A stretch of 64,000 nt of DNA, from the NCBI RefSeq assembly GCF_000732605.1, contig NZ_JPME01000006.1, forward strand, positions 144,567 to 208,566. Reading direction: 5' to 3'. The translations under genes were made by a program, and so were the position numbers. This document shows, piece by piece, positions 44,246 through 53,081 of the stretch. The stretch is from Lacrimispora celerecrescens (GTDB lineage: Bacteria; Bacillota; Clostridia; Lachnospirales; Lachnospiraceae). Every line of letters begins with the position of its first letter. The stretch's first letter is position 1. The notes beneath the pieces are model-generated. The model saw only the letters and a list, made by a program, of their open reading frames with translations. It was not told where the DNA came from and made no database searches.

Positions 44246-45784
44246 TTATTGATCCTTTGTTTTTTGTTGATCTAAATACTCCTTCGCGTCTTTAAAGAAG
44301 CTGAAAATAATCAGGAGTATGATAATTCCGATAGGAAATGCTGCAATAATGGAAACCGTTTGCAGATTGGCCATGGAATTCTCGGAAAATATAAGAGCAA
44401 TGGGAAACATCATTAAAAGCACGGACCAAAACAGCTTCACGTGTTTATCCGGCTCGGCGTTCTCAGGGAGCTCTTTATAAGAGTAGGTAGAAGCGACCAG
44501 GGCCAGGGCATCAAAGCTGGTTGCGTAAAAAGCTATCATGGTAACAGCCAAAAGGATCAGGCCCAGCTTTGCAAACGGCAAGGTCTCAAGGATTGCCATG
44601 ATCGTCTGGTACAAGTCTCCTGTGGACGAATAAATGCCTATCACATCCAACACTCCCTTTGTCTGTAGGGCAAGGCTGTAATTCCCCAATATAATAAAAG
44701 AAGTAAAGGTTCCGGAGATTCCAAAAACATATCCTCCGAGGATGGTCTGCTTTATGGTGCGCCCCTTACTTATGGTTCCAATAAAGAAAGGAGTAGCCAC
44801 ACACCATACCATCCAGTAAGCCCAATAAAAGATAGTCCAGTTCTGAGGGAAGGAGGAGGTCCGCAGGGCATCGGTCCAGGTAGACAGGCTGATAAAGTTC
44901 TGGGTCAGGTTCCCGACTGCTGTGATTCCTGTTTCAATGGTATATCTGGCTTCCTTTCCGCCGATCAGCACATAGAGAAGCAGGGCGAAGAACAGGTATG
45001 TACAGGAAGCAGCCAGCTTTGCTATGCCCTTCATGCCGAAAAAAACCGTAATGGTGTAAACAATACATATAATAACCAGGATTGCAATAGTCAGTAATCT
45101 GGATTCCGGAAGACCGGTTACCCTGCTGACCGCCATGGAAAGAAGGGGTGTCGCCAGGGAAAATGTGGTTGCAGTACCGGCCAGTAAGGCGAATACGGCG
45201 ATTAAGTCAATGAGTTTTCCCCAAATGCCATCTACATGCTTTCCCAAAAGAGGGCGGCAGGCTTCCGAGTATTTTTGCTTTGTCCGTTTTTTTACATGGA
45301 GCATGAAACCGAATGCTGCAGCTAATATCATATAAAAGCTCCAGGGGATAGGCCCCCAGTGAAACAGCGGGTAGGTGGAGGCCCAGTCCTGCATGGCTCC
45401 CAGATCCGCAATATGGGGTTCCCCTGCGTAGAGGATCCATTCACAAAGGGAATAGAAGAGGATATCGGCAGCCAGGCCGGCTGTAAACATCATGGTACCC
45501 CATTTAAAATTTGAATATTGAGGCTTTTCTAAGTTCCCAAGCTTGATAGAACCGTATTTGGAAAAAGCGATATACAAGGAGCACAGGAAGGTAAAAAGTC
45601 CGATGATAAGGTAGTAGCTGCCCAGTTCGTCTCCTAAAAATGACCGGATAGCAGCCAGGGTATCCGCAGATCTGCCGGGATATATGGTGAAAACAAGGCA
45701 TAATAAAATAATGCTCATAAAAGGAATCAGGGTTGTTACCCAGTCCAGCTTTTTAAATAAAGCCTTTTTCTCATTGTGGTCCAT
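44246..45784 (-). CDS. BCCT-family betaine/carnitine/choline transporter
   Basis: A 512-residue membrane transporter with about 12 hydrophobic segments. The signature of the BCCT family is seen in FYWAYWMVWCVATPFFIGTISKGRT (aromatic box and conserved loop), preceded by the WGPIPWSFY region. These carriers import quaternary ammonium compounds with Na+ or exchange them (CaiT-like). AGGAGG lies ahead of ATG 45784. It stands alone on the minus strand, so the substrate is not given by context; osmoprotection or quaternary-amine use are the options. Confidence 0.93.
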   Translation of the reverse strand: MDHNEKKALFKKLDWVTTLIPFMSIILLCLVFTIYPGRSADTLAAIRSFLGDELGSYYLIIGLFTFLCSLYIAFSKYGSIKLGNLEKPQYSNFKWGTMMFTAGLAADILFYSLCEWILYAGEPHIADLGAMQDWASTYPLFHWGPIPWSFYMILAAAFGFMLHVKKRTKQKYSEACRPLLGKHVDGIWGKLIDLIAVFALLAGTATTFSLATPLLSMAVSRVTGLPESRLLTIAILVIICIVYTITVFFGMKGIAKLAASCTYLFFALLLYVLIGGKEARYTIETGITAVGNLTQNFISLSTWTDALRTSSFPQNWTIFYWAYWMVWCVATPFFIGTISKGRTIKQTILGGYVFGISGTFTSFIILGNYSLALQTKGVLDVIGIYSSTGDLYQTIMAILETLPFAKLGLILLAVTMIAFYATSFDALALVASTYSYKELPENAEPDKHVKLFWSVLLMMFPIALIFSENSMANLQTVSIIAAFPIGIIILLIIFSFFKDAKEYLDQQKTKDQ

Positions 45785-45968
45785 GCACGTAGCCTCCTAA
45801 AGTGTTCAAAAATTTAAATTTAATATTGATATTGAACATAATACCATGTATAACCAGAAAATGCAAGAATTAAATGCGAAGATCTTCATTCCAGAAAAAA
45901 CACTAACGTATTTGTGAAGATTTTCTGACATTTTACTAAAACCACTACAAAAAAAGGATTACATCCTA

Positions 45969-45974
45969 TATAAT
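45969..45974 (+). promoter_or_regulatory. -10 box of the lipoprotein gene
   Basis: TATAAT at 45969-45974, 27 bases before the start codon; the -35 region is weak (CTACAA about 18 bases upstream). Confidence 0.4.
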
Positions 45975-46000
45975 GTTAGATGTTCGATAAGGAGGAGATT

Positions 46001-46576
46001 ATGATGAGAAACAAAGCTCTAATGATATGTGCGATGTCAGTGTTGTTGCTGACTGGATGCACGGAAAAACACATTCTTAATTCCACAGGGCCGGCAGAAC
46101 CTGTTTTTGAAACACAGCAGGGGATTGTTCTGGATTGGGATCAGATCGGAAATGATATGGACGAAGAGTTCGTGAACAATGAAGAATATCCTATGGCGTT
46201 AAGCGTTAATTACAGTGTAGATCAGAAGAATAAAAAGATTGATTTGACATTGATTGTAAAGGATGGAACCACCCCTGATGAGGCGGTTGTATTTGCAAAT
46301 GCAGCAGTTCGGTATATAGGCGACGAAGCTGCAATGCAGGATTTTTCCTTTGAAAAATCAAGCGATACCTCTTATGGTGGATTTTTCAAGGATTATGATT
46401 TGCATGTTATTGTGATGCCGGATTATAGAATGAAAGAAGAGCAGTATTGGCTGGTAGATATGGACATACCCAAGGGATCTGATGAAAAGATTGTTCCAAA
46501 GGAAGGCGCAGTTATTACGGAAGCTACCTCTGAGGATCAAGAGGAGGATACTGAAAGTACTGAATCAGACCAATAG
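46001..46576 (+). CDS. Small lipoprotein of unknown function
   Basis: 191 residues with a lipoprotein signal (lipobox LTGC, Cys about 20), followed by an alternating strand pattern and an acidic Glu/Asp/Ser tail. No family recognised. Start at ATG 46001 after GGAGGAG; the frame runs seven codons further up but that region lacks a ribosome binding site. It is single, between two terminators. Confidence 0.75.
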   Translation: MMRNKALMICAMSVLLLTGCTEKHILNSTGPAEPVFETQQGIVLDWDQIGNDMDEEFVNNEEYPMALSVNYSVDQKNKKIDLTLIVKDGTTPDEAVVFANAAVRYIGDEAAMQDFSFEKSSDTSYGGFFKDYDLHVIVMPDYRMKEEQYWLVDMDIPKGSDEKIVPKEGAVITEATSEDQEEDTESTESDQ

Positions 46577-46588
46577 ATATAAATGTAA

Positions 46589-46633
46589 TATGGATGAGGA
46601 ATTAGTTTGTAAATAATTTCTCATCCATTTTTT
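46589..46633 (+). terminator. Terminator of the lipoprotein gene
   Basis: TATGGATGAG pairs with CTCATCCAT, followed by TTTTTTATTG. The minus-strand side lies between the lipoprotein and the phospholipase-like gene end. Confidence 0.75.
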
Positions 46634-46652
46634 ATTGTATTTTTTTTGTTCG

Positions 46653-47633
46653 TTATGGATCAACTGACAGTCCACTGTGGTAGGAATAATTGCCAAGCTC
46701 TTTTAAAAGCTTATTGTGATCCAGGCTTTTTAAGGGAACTGGAGAGATCAGCTCCTCGTTCAGCAGATAGAATACATCACTGCATTTTGCCATGGACTGA
46801 TAAAAGAGCTCTGGAAATGAGGCCTGGGATGCAAGGCGGCGGTTCCAGGGATTACACCAGGTTTCATGGTTTAAATTCATGGTGACCACAGGATCTGGCG
46901 GAATGTCTGTAACCAGCTTCTGGGAGGCTAGGTGCGTACGTGAAAAAAGAGATTCGACAAATTCTATGCTGTTTTTCTTGCGGCTGGAAGGATCGGCAAG
47001 AGTCCTGCATCCTAAGCGCATAGCAAGAATGGAGCGAGATACCATCTGGGATGTTACCCGGAAGTTGTTCCTGTAATTTAAGGGATAATAGGCTTCATTG
47101 ATGCATATTGACAAAAAACCGGAGATAAACTGCAATTCCTGGCCGTTTAAGCAGATGGTGGCCGCCTGGTTGAACTGAGATGGTTTTTTCTTTTTGTATT
47201 TCATCAATAGCAATGCATCTATATCATTTTCCAGCATGGCATGAAGCCCATGATGATAGTTGCCGGAGTTTTTTACATCATATTCGATTCTTCCGTATAC
47301 GTAAGGGTGACAGATGGAATCCCCGATGTAATGGCAGAAGTAGCCGCTCATATATGAGATGGCTTGTTCTCTCTGCTGCTTGGACTCGATCTGGGATAAA
47401 TGGTTTAGGCAAGTAGCGAAAAAATCATGTACATGGTTTTCATGCATATAAGAGCCTACATTGCGGTAATCTCGGTGACGGAGAATGGGGATGTTGTAAA
47501 AAAATATATCTGGTCCTTGAAGGCCTAGTTGATATAGCCAGCGGTATTTTGAGATTATACGTTTTAAAGGAGTGTTGGGCATGTCGTTGAAAACCCTGAC
47601 TCCAAGCAGATAGTGAGTGGTAAAACCAGGCAT
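46653..47633 (-). CDS. Zinc-dependent phospholipase C-like protein
   Basis: A 326-residue protein resembling the zinc-dependent phospholipase C/S1-P1-like family. It starts MPGFTTHYLLG with early His residues and has GPDIFFYN, HRDYRNVGSYMHENHVHDF and YFCHYIGDSICHPY, a run of His/Asp metal ligands typical of PLC. There is no signal peptide, as in the many cytosolic clostridial homologues. ATG 47633 follows GAGGTGAAC; an extended frame to 47714 runs through the repeat element and is rejected. Substrate unproven. Confidence 0.75.
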   Translation of the reverse strand: MPGFTTHYLLGVRVFNDMPNTPLKRIISKYRWLYQLGLQGPDIFFYNIPILRHRDYRNVGSYMHENHVHDFFATCLNHLSQIESKQQREQAISYMSGYFCHYIGDSICHPYVYGRIEYDVKNSGNYHHGLHAMLENDIDALLLMKYKKKKPSQFNQAATICLNGQELQFISGFLSICINEAYYPLNYRNNFRVTSQMVSRSILAMRLGCRTLADPSSRKKNSIEFVESLFSRTHLASQKLVTDIPPDPVVTMNLNHETWCNPWNRRLASQASFPELFYQSMAKCSDVFYLLNEELISPVPLKSLDHNKLLKELGNYSYHSGLSVDP

Positions 47634-47669
47634 ATTGTTCACCTCGCATTTTTTGGGTGGTTTGCATCC

Positions 47670-47797
47670 GCAGTGGAGCTCGCGAATCCTGTGGATTCGT
47701 TCGCTCACGGGCATTCGCCCTATGAATTAGGACACAGAAAAATTTTCTTACGTGCACGGGCACGACGAAAATCTTTCTGTGTCCTAATTCGCACTGC
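47670..47797. repeat. Structured multi-hairpin element
   Basis: The 6-base outer arms GCAGTG (47670-47675) and CACTGC (47792-47797) enclose three hairpins. H1 is CGAATCC-TGT-GGATTCG (47683-47699), with flanking GAGC/GCTC. H2 is GGGC-ATTC-GCCC (47709-47720). H3 is a 24-base arm pair (47724-47747 with 47767-47790), matching at 23 of 24 positions and capped by CGTGC-ACGG-GCACG. It looks like a palindromic repetitive unit, not a terminator. It sits upstream of the minus-strand PLC gene. Confidence 0.75.
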
Positions 47798-47918
47798 TCT
47801 TTGCTTATATGGAGATTATACCATATCAAAAGTTATTTTGTATAAAAATCATTGGAAATTTTCATACTACCCGGCTGGGTCGAATATGTGTTAAAGAGAG
47901 CGTTCAGGAGCTGATCCT

Positions 47919-49304
47919 ATGATACATCGCATACATGAAATGGTGTGGGGACCGTGGCTTCTGGTTCTGTTTCTGGGAACCGGGATCTTTTTTACGGTGA
48001 AGTCGGGGTTTTTTCAGATTAGAAAATTCCCATTTTGGTGGAAGCACACTATTGGAAGCATACAGGAGGATGAGGGAGAAGAAAAAGGGGAAGTGACTAA
48101 ATTCCAGACGGCCTGTACGGCTTTAGCAGCTACCATTGGGACCGGAAATATCGCTGGTGTGGCTACCGCATTAACAGCCGGCGGACCTGGGGCGATATTC
48201 TGGATGTGGGTCTCTGCCGGAATCGGTATGATGACAGGCTATGCGGAGACCATGCTGGGGATCCGTTACCGCTACCGGGACAGAAACGGTGCATGGATCT
48301 GCGGGCCTATGGTTTATTTGGAGAGGGGGCTTAAGCTCCCCGGACTTGGCATGTTATACAGCTTTCTTTGCATCATGGTTTCTCTTGGAATGGGAAGCAT
48401 GGTGCAGTCCAATTCCATTGCGGAAACTCTTGAATTTTCCTTTGGCATACCCCCGATTCCCATTGGGATCTTGCTGACTGGAACTGTATTATTGGTGGTA
48501 CTGGGAGGAATTGCAAGAATCGCCTTTGTTTCCGAACGGCTCATTCCTATCTCGGCCGGTGCCTATATGCTGTTTTCCATGGTTGTGATCATGTCCTGTT
48601 ACGATAAGATCCCATATATTTTTCAATGCATTTTTCAGGATGCTTTTCGCCCGGTTTCTGTTTTTTCAGGAGCCGCAGGCTATCAAATCAGTAAAAGCCT
48701 TCAATATGGCGTATCCAGGGGGGTATTTTCCAATGAGGCTGGACTTGGGAGCATGGCAGTTCTTCACGGCGCGGCAGAGGATACGACTCCTGAACAGCAG
48801 GGGATGTGGGCCATGTTTGAGGTGTTTTTTGATACCATTTTGATCTGCACCATGACCGCCTTTGTAATCCTGTGCATGACAGATGGAGATGCTGCCGGGG
48901 CAGGCTATGACGGAGCGGCTCTTACAGCCTTTTGTTTCTCAAAACGCTTAGGAATACTTGGAGAATATGTGGTGTCAGGGGCCATGCTGATTTTCGCATT
49001 TGCGACCATCATTGCATGGTACTATCTGGGGCGTCAAGCCGCCATATATCTGGCGGAGAGTTTAAAAGAACGCAGATCCCTTTACATACTTCAGCGTATA
49101 TTAAGAGGAAAGGTCTATACCCTGCTTTATCTGGGGGCCGTGTTCCTTGGGTGTCTGGCAAAGCTTGAGACAGTGTGGGAGTTTTCTGATATCTGGAATG
49201 GATTGATGGCGCTTCCTAATATTATTGCAATCATTTTCCTGATGAGAGAGGTAACGGTTCCGGGAAACGCAGAAAAATGGGAACTGAAATGTACCCGCCG
49301 GTGA
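47919..49304 (+). CDS. Sodium:alanine symporter (AGCS family)
   Basis: A 461-residue membrane carrier of the AGCS family, importing alanine or glycine with Na+. The conserved N-terminal TALAATIGTGNIAGVATAL segment, GPGAIFWMWV, the YGVSRGVFSNEAGLGSMAVLHGAA motif (cation/substrate site) and IIAWYYLGRQAA are all present. AGGAGCTGAT precedes the ATG. Transcription starts downstream of the hairpin element. Confidence 0.95.
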   Translation: MIHRIHEMVWGPWLLVLFLGTGIFFTVKSGFFQIRKFPFWWKHTIGSIQEDEGEEKGEVTKFQTACTALAATIGTGNIAGVATALTAGGPGAIFWMWVSAGIGMMTGYAETMLGIRYRYRDRNGAWICGPMVYLERGLKLPGLGMLYSFLCIMVSLGMGSMVQSNSIAETLEFSFGIPPIPIGILLTGTVLLVVLGGIARIAFVSERLIPISAGAYMLFSMVVIMSCYDKIPYIFQCIFQDAFRPVSVFSGAAGYQISKSLQYGVSRGVFSNEAGLGSMAVLHGAAEDTTPEQQGMWAMFEVFFDTILICTMTAFVILCMTDGDAAGAGYDGAALTAFCFSKRLGILGEYVVSGAMLIFAFATIIAWYYLGRQAAIYLAESLKERRSLYILQRILRGKVYTLLYLGAVFLGCLAKLETVWEFSDIWNGLMALPNIIAIIFLMREVTVPGNAEKWELKCTRR

Positions 49305-49313
49305 ATGGGGAAA

Positions 49314-49342
49314 GGGCCTGACCCAAATAGCGGTCAGACCCC
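49314..49342. other. Hairpin between convergent genes
   Basis: GGGCCTGACC pairs with GGTCAGACCCC with one bulge. T run is weak on both strands; probably a termination element for the symporter or for the minus-strand small gene. Confidence 0.45.
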
Positions 49343-49371
49343 TCTATGATGAATTAGTTGCAAGCAATTGG

Positions 49372-49611
49372 TCAGCAATCTCCAGTATAGTAGGAGATAA
49401 TGCTCATATAATCCTTTGGAGCCGGAATATCCAGTGAAAGACACAGGAGGTTCTTATTTTCCCTGTACTGATGCAGCAGCTCGTTCTGGAGTCCATAGTG
49501 TTTGTTGATATTTTCTTTTCTTCCGTCCGGGTACAGTAAATTGACCGCATCACTGCACGCATTTACTGTTTGTAAAAAGTTATCCATATTCAAGATATTC
49601 AGTTTTATCAT
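49372..49611 (-). CDS. Small conserved protein of unknown function
   Basis: 79 residues with no signal peptide. A GGAGGG ribosome binding site precedes ATG 49611. It contains VNLLYPDGRKENINKHYG in the middle and ends IISYYTGDC. The pattern (NLLYPDGRKENIN...IPxPKDYMSI) is one I associate with small Lachnospiraceae proteins; function unknown. It is transcribed alone, after a terminator. Confidence 0.7.
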   Translation of the reverse strand: MIKLNILNMDNFLQTVNACSDAVNLLYPDGRKENINKHYGLQNELLHQYRENKNLLCLSLDIPAPKDYMSIISYYTGDC

Positions 49612-49670
49612 TACAAACCCTCCATTATGAAAAACAGTGATTATTTGGTGACAGCAATAATTTTATAATA

Positions 49671-49721
49671 AAAAGATTGCCCTATTACCTTTACAGGTAT
49701 CATTATAGTGCAATCTTTTTT
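49671..49721. terminator. Terminator between AraC and small-protein genes
   Basis: AAAAGATTGC (49671-49680) pairs with GCAATCTTTT (49710-49719), with A and T runs on either side; it ends the minus-strand AraC gene. Confidence 0.75.
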
Positions 49722-49744
49722 GAATAAATATATTATTTCTGCCT

Positions 49745-50656
49745 TTATATATCATTTTTCTGCCATTTGCGGCGGTATTCCAAGGGCGTGCAGCCGGCAT
49801 ACTCCCGAAAGACCTTCCAAAAGTAGCTGCTGCTTCCCAATCCGCAGGCGTGGCTTATATACGTAATTGCTTCCCTGCTGTTTGCAAGCATATGACAGGC
49901 TGTTTGTAAACGATAGGTTTTGATATATTCCACTGGTGTCATGTGCAGACAGTCGTGGAATACCCGGAAACACTCCCGCTCGCTGGAATAAGCGGCGGCG
50001 GCAATCTCTGCAATTGATATTTTATCTGCATAATGCTCATGGACATATACCATCATCGTTTTTATCTTGTCATTCGTTTTGTTGGAAAGTCCTTTTTCTT
50101 CCAACAGGGGACGAGATATGGAGAAAAGTTGGAGCCATATATCTGATAATGCCTCTCTCAATTTAATTTCATATCCAAAATCATGTTCGGACAGGTGAAA
50201 AGATTCACGAATGGTATTTAAAATTTTCGCCTGTACCGGATCCTCAGGATATAAGGCAATGATTTCAGCCTGTGGGGCGGCGGTAATCGGCGTAACGTAT
50301 TTTTGCTCGATCCGGCTTCCATGTTGACCGGCTATGAAGGAAGGATCAAAAATGTGAAGGAACTGGATATTTTTTTCTGATTCTGCCTGAGGCCTTGCCA
50401 TGTGAAGCACATTGGAATTGACCATGCCGCCAGAACCTGCGGGGAATATTGTTCTTCCTTTTGGTGTGCAGTACTCCATTTTTCCGCTTTCCATATAAAA
50501 CAGCTCCACGTTCTTGTGCCAATGCCATGGAACAAAACGTCCCATAAATTTATCCAATTGGGAGCAGGAAGCAGTATATGGAAAATCTGGTGCAAAATCA
50601 GGGAATAATTCTTCTTTACTCCCCGTATGAAATTCTATTCTATGAACGTTCTTCAA
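49745..50656 (-). CDS. AraC-family regulator with cupin sensor
   Basis: A 303-residue regulator: residues about 40-115 form a cupin-like sensor (FVPWHWHKNVELFYMESGKM), and the C-terminal 100 residues form two helix-turn-helix units (ISIAEIAAAAYSSERECFRVF and ITYISHACGLGSSSYFWKVFREYAGCTPLEYR). AGGAGG-like spacing upstream (GGGAGG). No obvious adjacent target gene; the neighbouring GNAT gene lies just upstream on the same strand. Confidence 0.9.
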   Translation of the reverse strand: MKNVHRIEFHTGSKEELFPDFAPDFPYTASCSQLDKFMGRFVPWHWHKNVELFYMESGKMEYCTPKGRTIFPAGSGGMVNSNVLHMARPQAESEKNIQFLHIFDPSFIAGQHGSRIEQKYVTPITAAPQAEIIALYPEDPVQAKILNTIRESFHLSEHDFGYEIKLREALSDIWLQLFSISRPLLEEKGLSNKTNDKIKTMMVYVHEHYADKISIAEIAAAAYSSERECFRVFHDCLHMTPVEYIKTYRLQTACHMLANSREAITYISHACGLGSSSYFWKVFREYAGCTPLEYRRKWQKNDI

Positions 50657-50686
50657 TGATTTTTCCTCCCTTTCCCGATTATATAT

Positions 50687-51100
50687 TTACAAAGTTTTAG
50701 TAAAATAGTAACGTTTTCCTGTCACAGGATATTCTTCTAGTGTAAACACGCTCATGTATCCGTGCTTTTCATAAAAGGCAGGCGCCTGAAAACTAAAAGT
50801 ATCCAGAAATGCGTACCTGCACCCGCGTTCCTTTGCTGTTTCTTCAGCCTGTTTTAAAAGCGCACTGCCGATTTTTTGCCCTCGTTGATCTTCTCTGACC
50901 CATAAATATTTCACAAACAACCAGTTACCGTGTGTATTTCCAATCAGTCCTCCAACTTTTTCTCCTGTCTCATCCTGCAGATAGATTCCTAAATCTCTTG
51001 GATTCTTGTCCTCAATTCTGGCTAAATTATATTCCAATAAGCCCTGGTAAATGATTTTCTCATCTTGTTCTTTAATTTTGTCAGTTATTTCAAAGTTCAT
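50687..51100 (-). CDS. GNAT-family N-acetyltransferase
   Basis: A 137-residue acetyltransferase of the GNAT fold. The acetyl-CoA pyrophosphate loop is VREDQRGQKIGSALL (R-x-x-G-x-G/A variant), followed by KERGCRYAFLDTFSFQAPAFYEKHGY, the typical motif B. Substrate unknown. It lies upstream of the AraC gene, 30 bases apart on the minus strand, so the two may be one unit. Confidence 0.88.
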   Translation of the reverse strand: MNFEITDKIKEQDEKIIYQGLLEYNLARIEDKNPRDLGIYLQDETGEKVGGLIGNTHGNWLFVKYLWVREDQRGQKIGSALLKQAEETAKERGCRYAFLDTFSFQAPAFYEKHGYMSVFTLEEYPVTGKRYYFTKTL

Positions 51101-51312
51101 TTTAATCGTTTCTCCTTGTTGGCTTATATGAGTTTTCAGTTAAAATTATCATATCATATCCCTCAGCACAATTCCACAGTCCATATCAGGCCTTGGCAGA
51201 AACAATCCCGCGATATGGTGAAAAGGCAATCCCGGATTTAAGCAAAAATTATCAAGAAATAATTTCCGAAAGAGGATATAATGATAATATATTTTTGGAA
51301 AGGAGCAGGTAT

Positions 51313-51702
51313 ATGGATTATCGTTCAAAAGTAGGGGATTCGCTTAAATATATCGAGGAAAACTTAAATGGTAAGATAGATCTTGATGATCTTGCAAAAA
51401 GAGCTTATCTGTCAAAATACCACTATCATCGGATTTTTCACAAGGTATCAGGAGAATCCGTCACCAGATACATCACCAGAAGGCGGATGGAGAAGGCGGC
51501 GGGTGAGCTAGCCCAGACAAACAGGCCGATTATCGATATCGCCCTGGAATATCAATATGCTTCTCAGGAATCCTTTTCAAGAGCTTTTTTAAAGATTTAT
51601 GGATTGACGCCGGGAAGATACCGGAAAAGGTATAGCGGCAATTCCAATCATGTGATTGATTTAAGCAGCCGTTTCAATACGACCATGAATATGGCTGCAT
51701 AA
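51313..51702 (+). CDS. Short AraC-family regulator (HTH only)
   Basis: 129 residues consisting only of the two-helix-turn-helix AraC domain ([26 protein letters not shown], then [34 protein letters not shown]) with no sensor domain, like MarA/SoxS/Rob-type factors. ATG 51313 follows AAAGGAGCAGG; a longer frame upstream overlaps the TATAAT-like promoter (51278-51283). A clpP paralogue follows 16 bases later, so this factor likely controls or is co-induced with that protease. Confidence 0.85.
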   Translation: MDYRSKVGDSLKYIEENLNGKIDLDDLAKRAYLSKYHYHRIFHKVSGESVTRYITRRRMEKAAGELAQTNRPIIDIALEYQYASQESFSRAFLKIYGLTPGRYRKRYSGNSNHVIDLSSRFNTTMNMAA

Positions 51703-51718
51703 TAATTGGGAGGTTTCT

Positions 51719-52312
51719 ATGAACAATCTTATTCCAATGGTAATTGAACAGACAGCTCGCGGAGAGCGGTCGTATGACATATTTTCCAGGCTGCTAAATG
51801 ACCGTATTGTCATGCTTAACGGCACAGTGACCAATGATACAGCAAGTCTGATTATAGCACAGATGCTTTTTCTGGAATCCACCGATCCGAATAAGGATAT
51901 TCACTTATATATCAACAGCCCCGGGGGATCTGTAACAGATGGGTTCGCTATTATGGATACTATGAATAACATTAAATGTGATGTTTCCACCATTAGTATA
52001 GGTCAATCGGGAAGTGCGGCCTCCTTACTTCTGGCATCAGGGAAGAAGGGAAAGCGCTTTGCCCTTAAAAACAGTGAAATACTGATTCACCAGCCATCAA
52101 TATCCGGTGGGCTGCAGGGGCAGGCTACAGATATTAAAATCCATAGTGATTGGCTAGAAAAAACAAAGGCAAAGCTTAATGGGATATACAGCGAATTGAC
52201 AGGTCAGCCGTTGAAGAAAATTGAGGAAGATATGGAACGGGATCGTTATATGTCAGCTGAGGAGGCAAAGGAATATGGCTTAATTGATGAAATTCTATTA
52301 AGCCGCAGATAA
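51719..52312 (+). CDS. clpP: ClpP-family ATP-dependent protease subunit (paralogue)
   Basis: A 197-residue serine peptidase of the ClpP fold, which degrades unfolded or tagged proteins with a Clp ATPase partner. The triad is intact: Ser99 in GQSGSAAS, His124 in ILIHQP, Asp175 in ERDRYMS, with the canonical 25-residue Ser-His spacing. The nucleophile loop GQSGSAAS differs from the usual GMAASM of housekeeping ClpP, which suggests a second, specialised ClpP. Start follows a GGGAGG element. It is the second gene of an AraC-clpP pair. Confidence 0.9.
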   Translation: MNNLIPMVIEQTARGERSYDIFSRLLNDRIVMLNGTVTNDTASLIIAQMLFLESTDPNKDIHLYINSPGGSVTDGFAIMDTMNNIKCDVSTISIGQSGSAASLLLASGKKGKRFALKNSEILIHQPSISGGLQGQATDIKIHSDWLEKTKAKLNGIYSELTGQPLKKIEEDMERDRYMSAEEAKEYGLIDEILLSRR

Positions 52313-52332
52313 TGCCGGAATATCAGCATAAG

Positions 52333-52379
52333 AAACCCGCTTAAGGAAAGTCTTATAGGACTTCCGTAAGCGGGTTTTT
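52333..52379. terminator. Terminator after clpP
   Basis: AAACCCGCTTA and TAAGCGGGTTT form a stem with further pairing GGAA..GTC/GACTTCC, followed by TTTTT; also usable on the minus strand. Confidence 0.88.
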
Positions 52380-52391
52380 CTCAATCGGAAT

Positions 52392-52856
52392 CTACAGGTA
52401 TGAATCAATCATTTTTACCTTTTCATCTCGTTCCATCAATTCATAGTATATACGCCATTCTTCAATTGACTGCAAGGGAATCTTAATTCCTTGAACTTCT
52501 GTAAAATCCTTTATATCTTCTTTTTTTAATGGAAAGTAATACTCCTTATCTTGGTAAATGATACCAAACCCGGCCATTGTATCAATTTCAACACCATCAA
52601 CATGAAACTCCAAAAAACATTTTGTTTTATATTTGGAGTTTGGTTTAGACTGTATTATATTTCCTAAAGATAATAAAATCTCTTTTACTGTTTCCACATC
52701 GTCTTCGGCAATCATAATATCAATATCGTGAAACTCTGATGTGATTCCTTTGAAGTATAGCAGCAAGGAAGCTCCGATGGCCCATGTAACATCTTTATGA
52801 TTAAATTCTTCTGCAATATGCGCTAATACTGTCAGTTTGTGCTTTATATTTTCCAT
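52392..52856 (-). CDS. Nucleotidyltransferase-fold protein
   Basis: 154 residues with a minimal nucleotidyltransferase pattern: WAIGASLLLYFKG then FHDIDIMI (G-S/A-S followed by the D-x-D metal pair) and a later EIDTMAG acidic residue. Similar small proteins are annotated as nucleotidyltransferase-domain proteins, in toxin-antitoxin MNT or aminoglycoside/lincosamide-type contexts. No HEPN partner is adjacent, so function is open. Confidence 0.7.
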   Translation of the reverse strand: MENIKHKLTVLAHIAEEFNHKDVTWAIGASLLLYFKGITSEFHDIDIMIAEDDVETVKEILLSLGNIIQSKPNSKYKTKCFLEFHVDGVEIDTMAGFGIIYQDKEYYFPLKKEDIKDFTEVQGIKIPLQSIEEWRIYYELMERDEKVKMIDSYL

Positions 52857-52922
52857 TCCGTCACCCCTTTAAATTTATATGCCCATTATCTCACACATTA
52901 TCGATTGTTTTCAACCTTTGGT

Positions 52923-52950
52923 TTTGCATTTCAGGTTTTCATGTTATAAT
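52923..52950 (+). promoter_or_regulatory. Promoter of the ABC-2 exporter
   Basis: TTTGCA (52923-52928), 16-base spacer, TATAAT (52945-52950) with a TGt extension. The leader to the ATPase is about 130 bases. Confidence 0.65.
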
Positions 52951-53081
52951 AAAGCATGATTTTTCCAAAAAAGGGGAAAGCTGGAGTGGTGGAGTTATTG
53001 AAAATATGATACGTACAAACCATGTTGAAGCTATGTAAAACCCAATAAACACAATATAATCGATAGAGGAGCTAAAATCGT

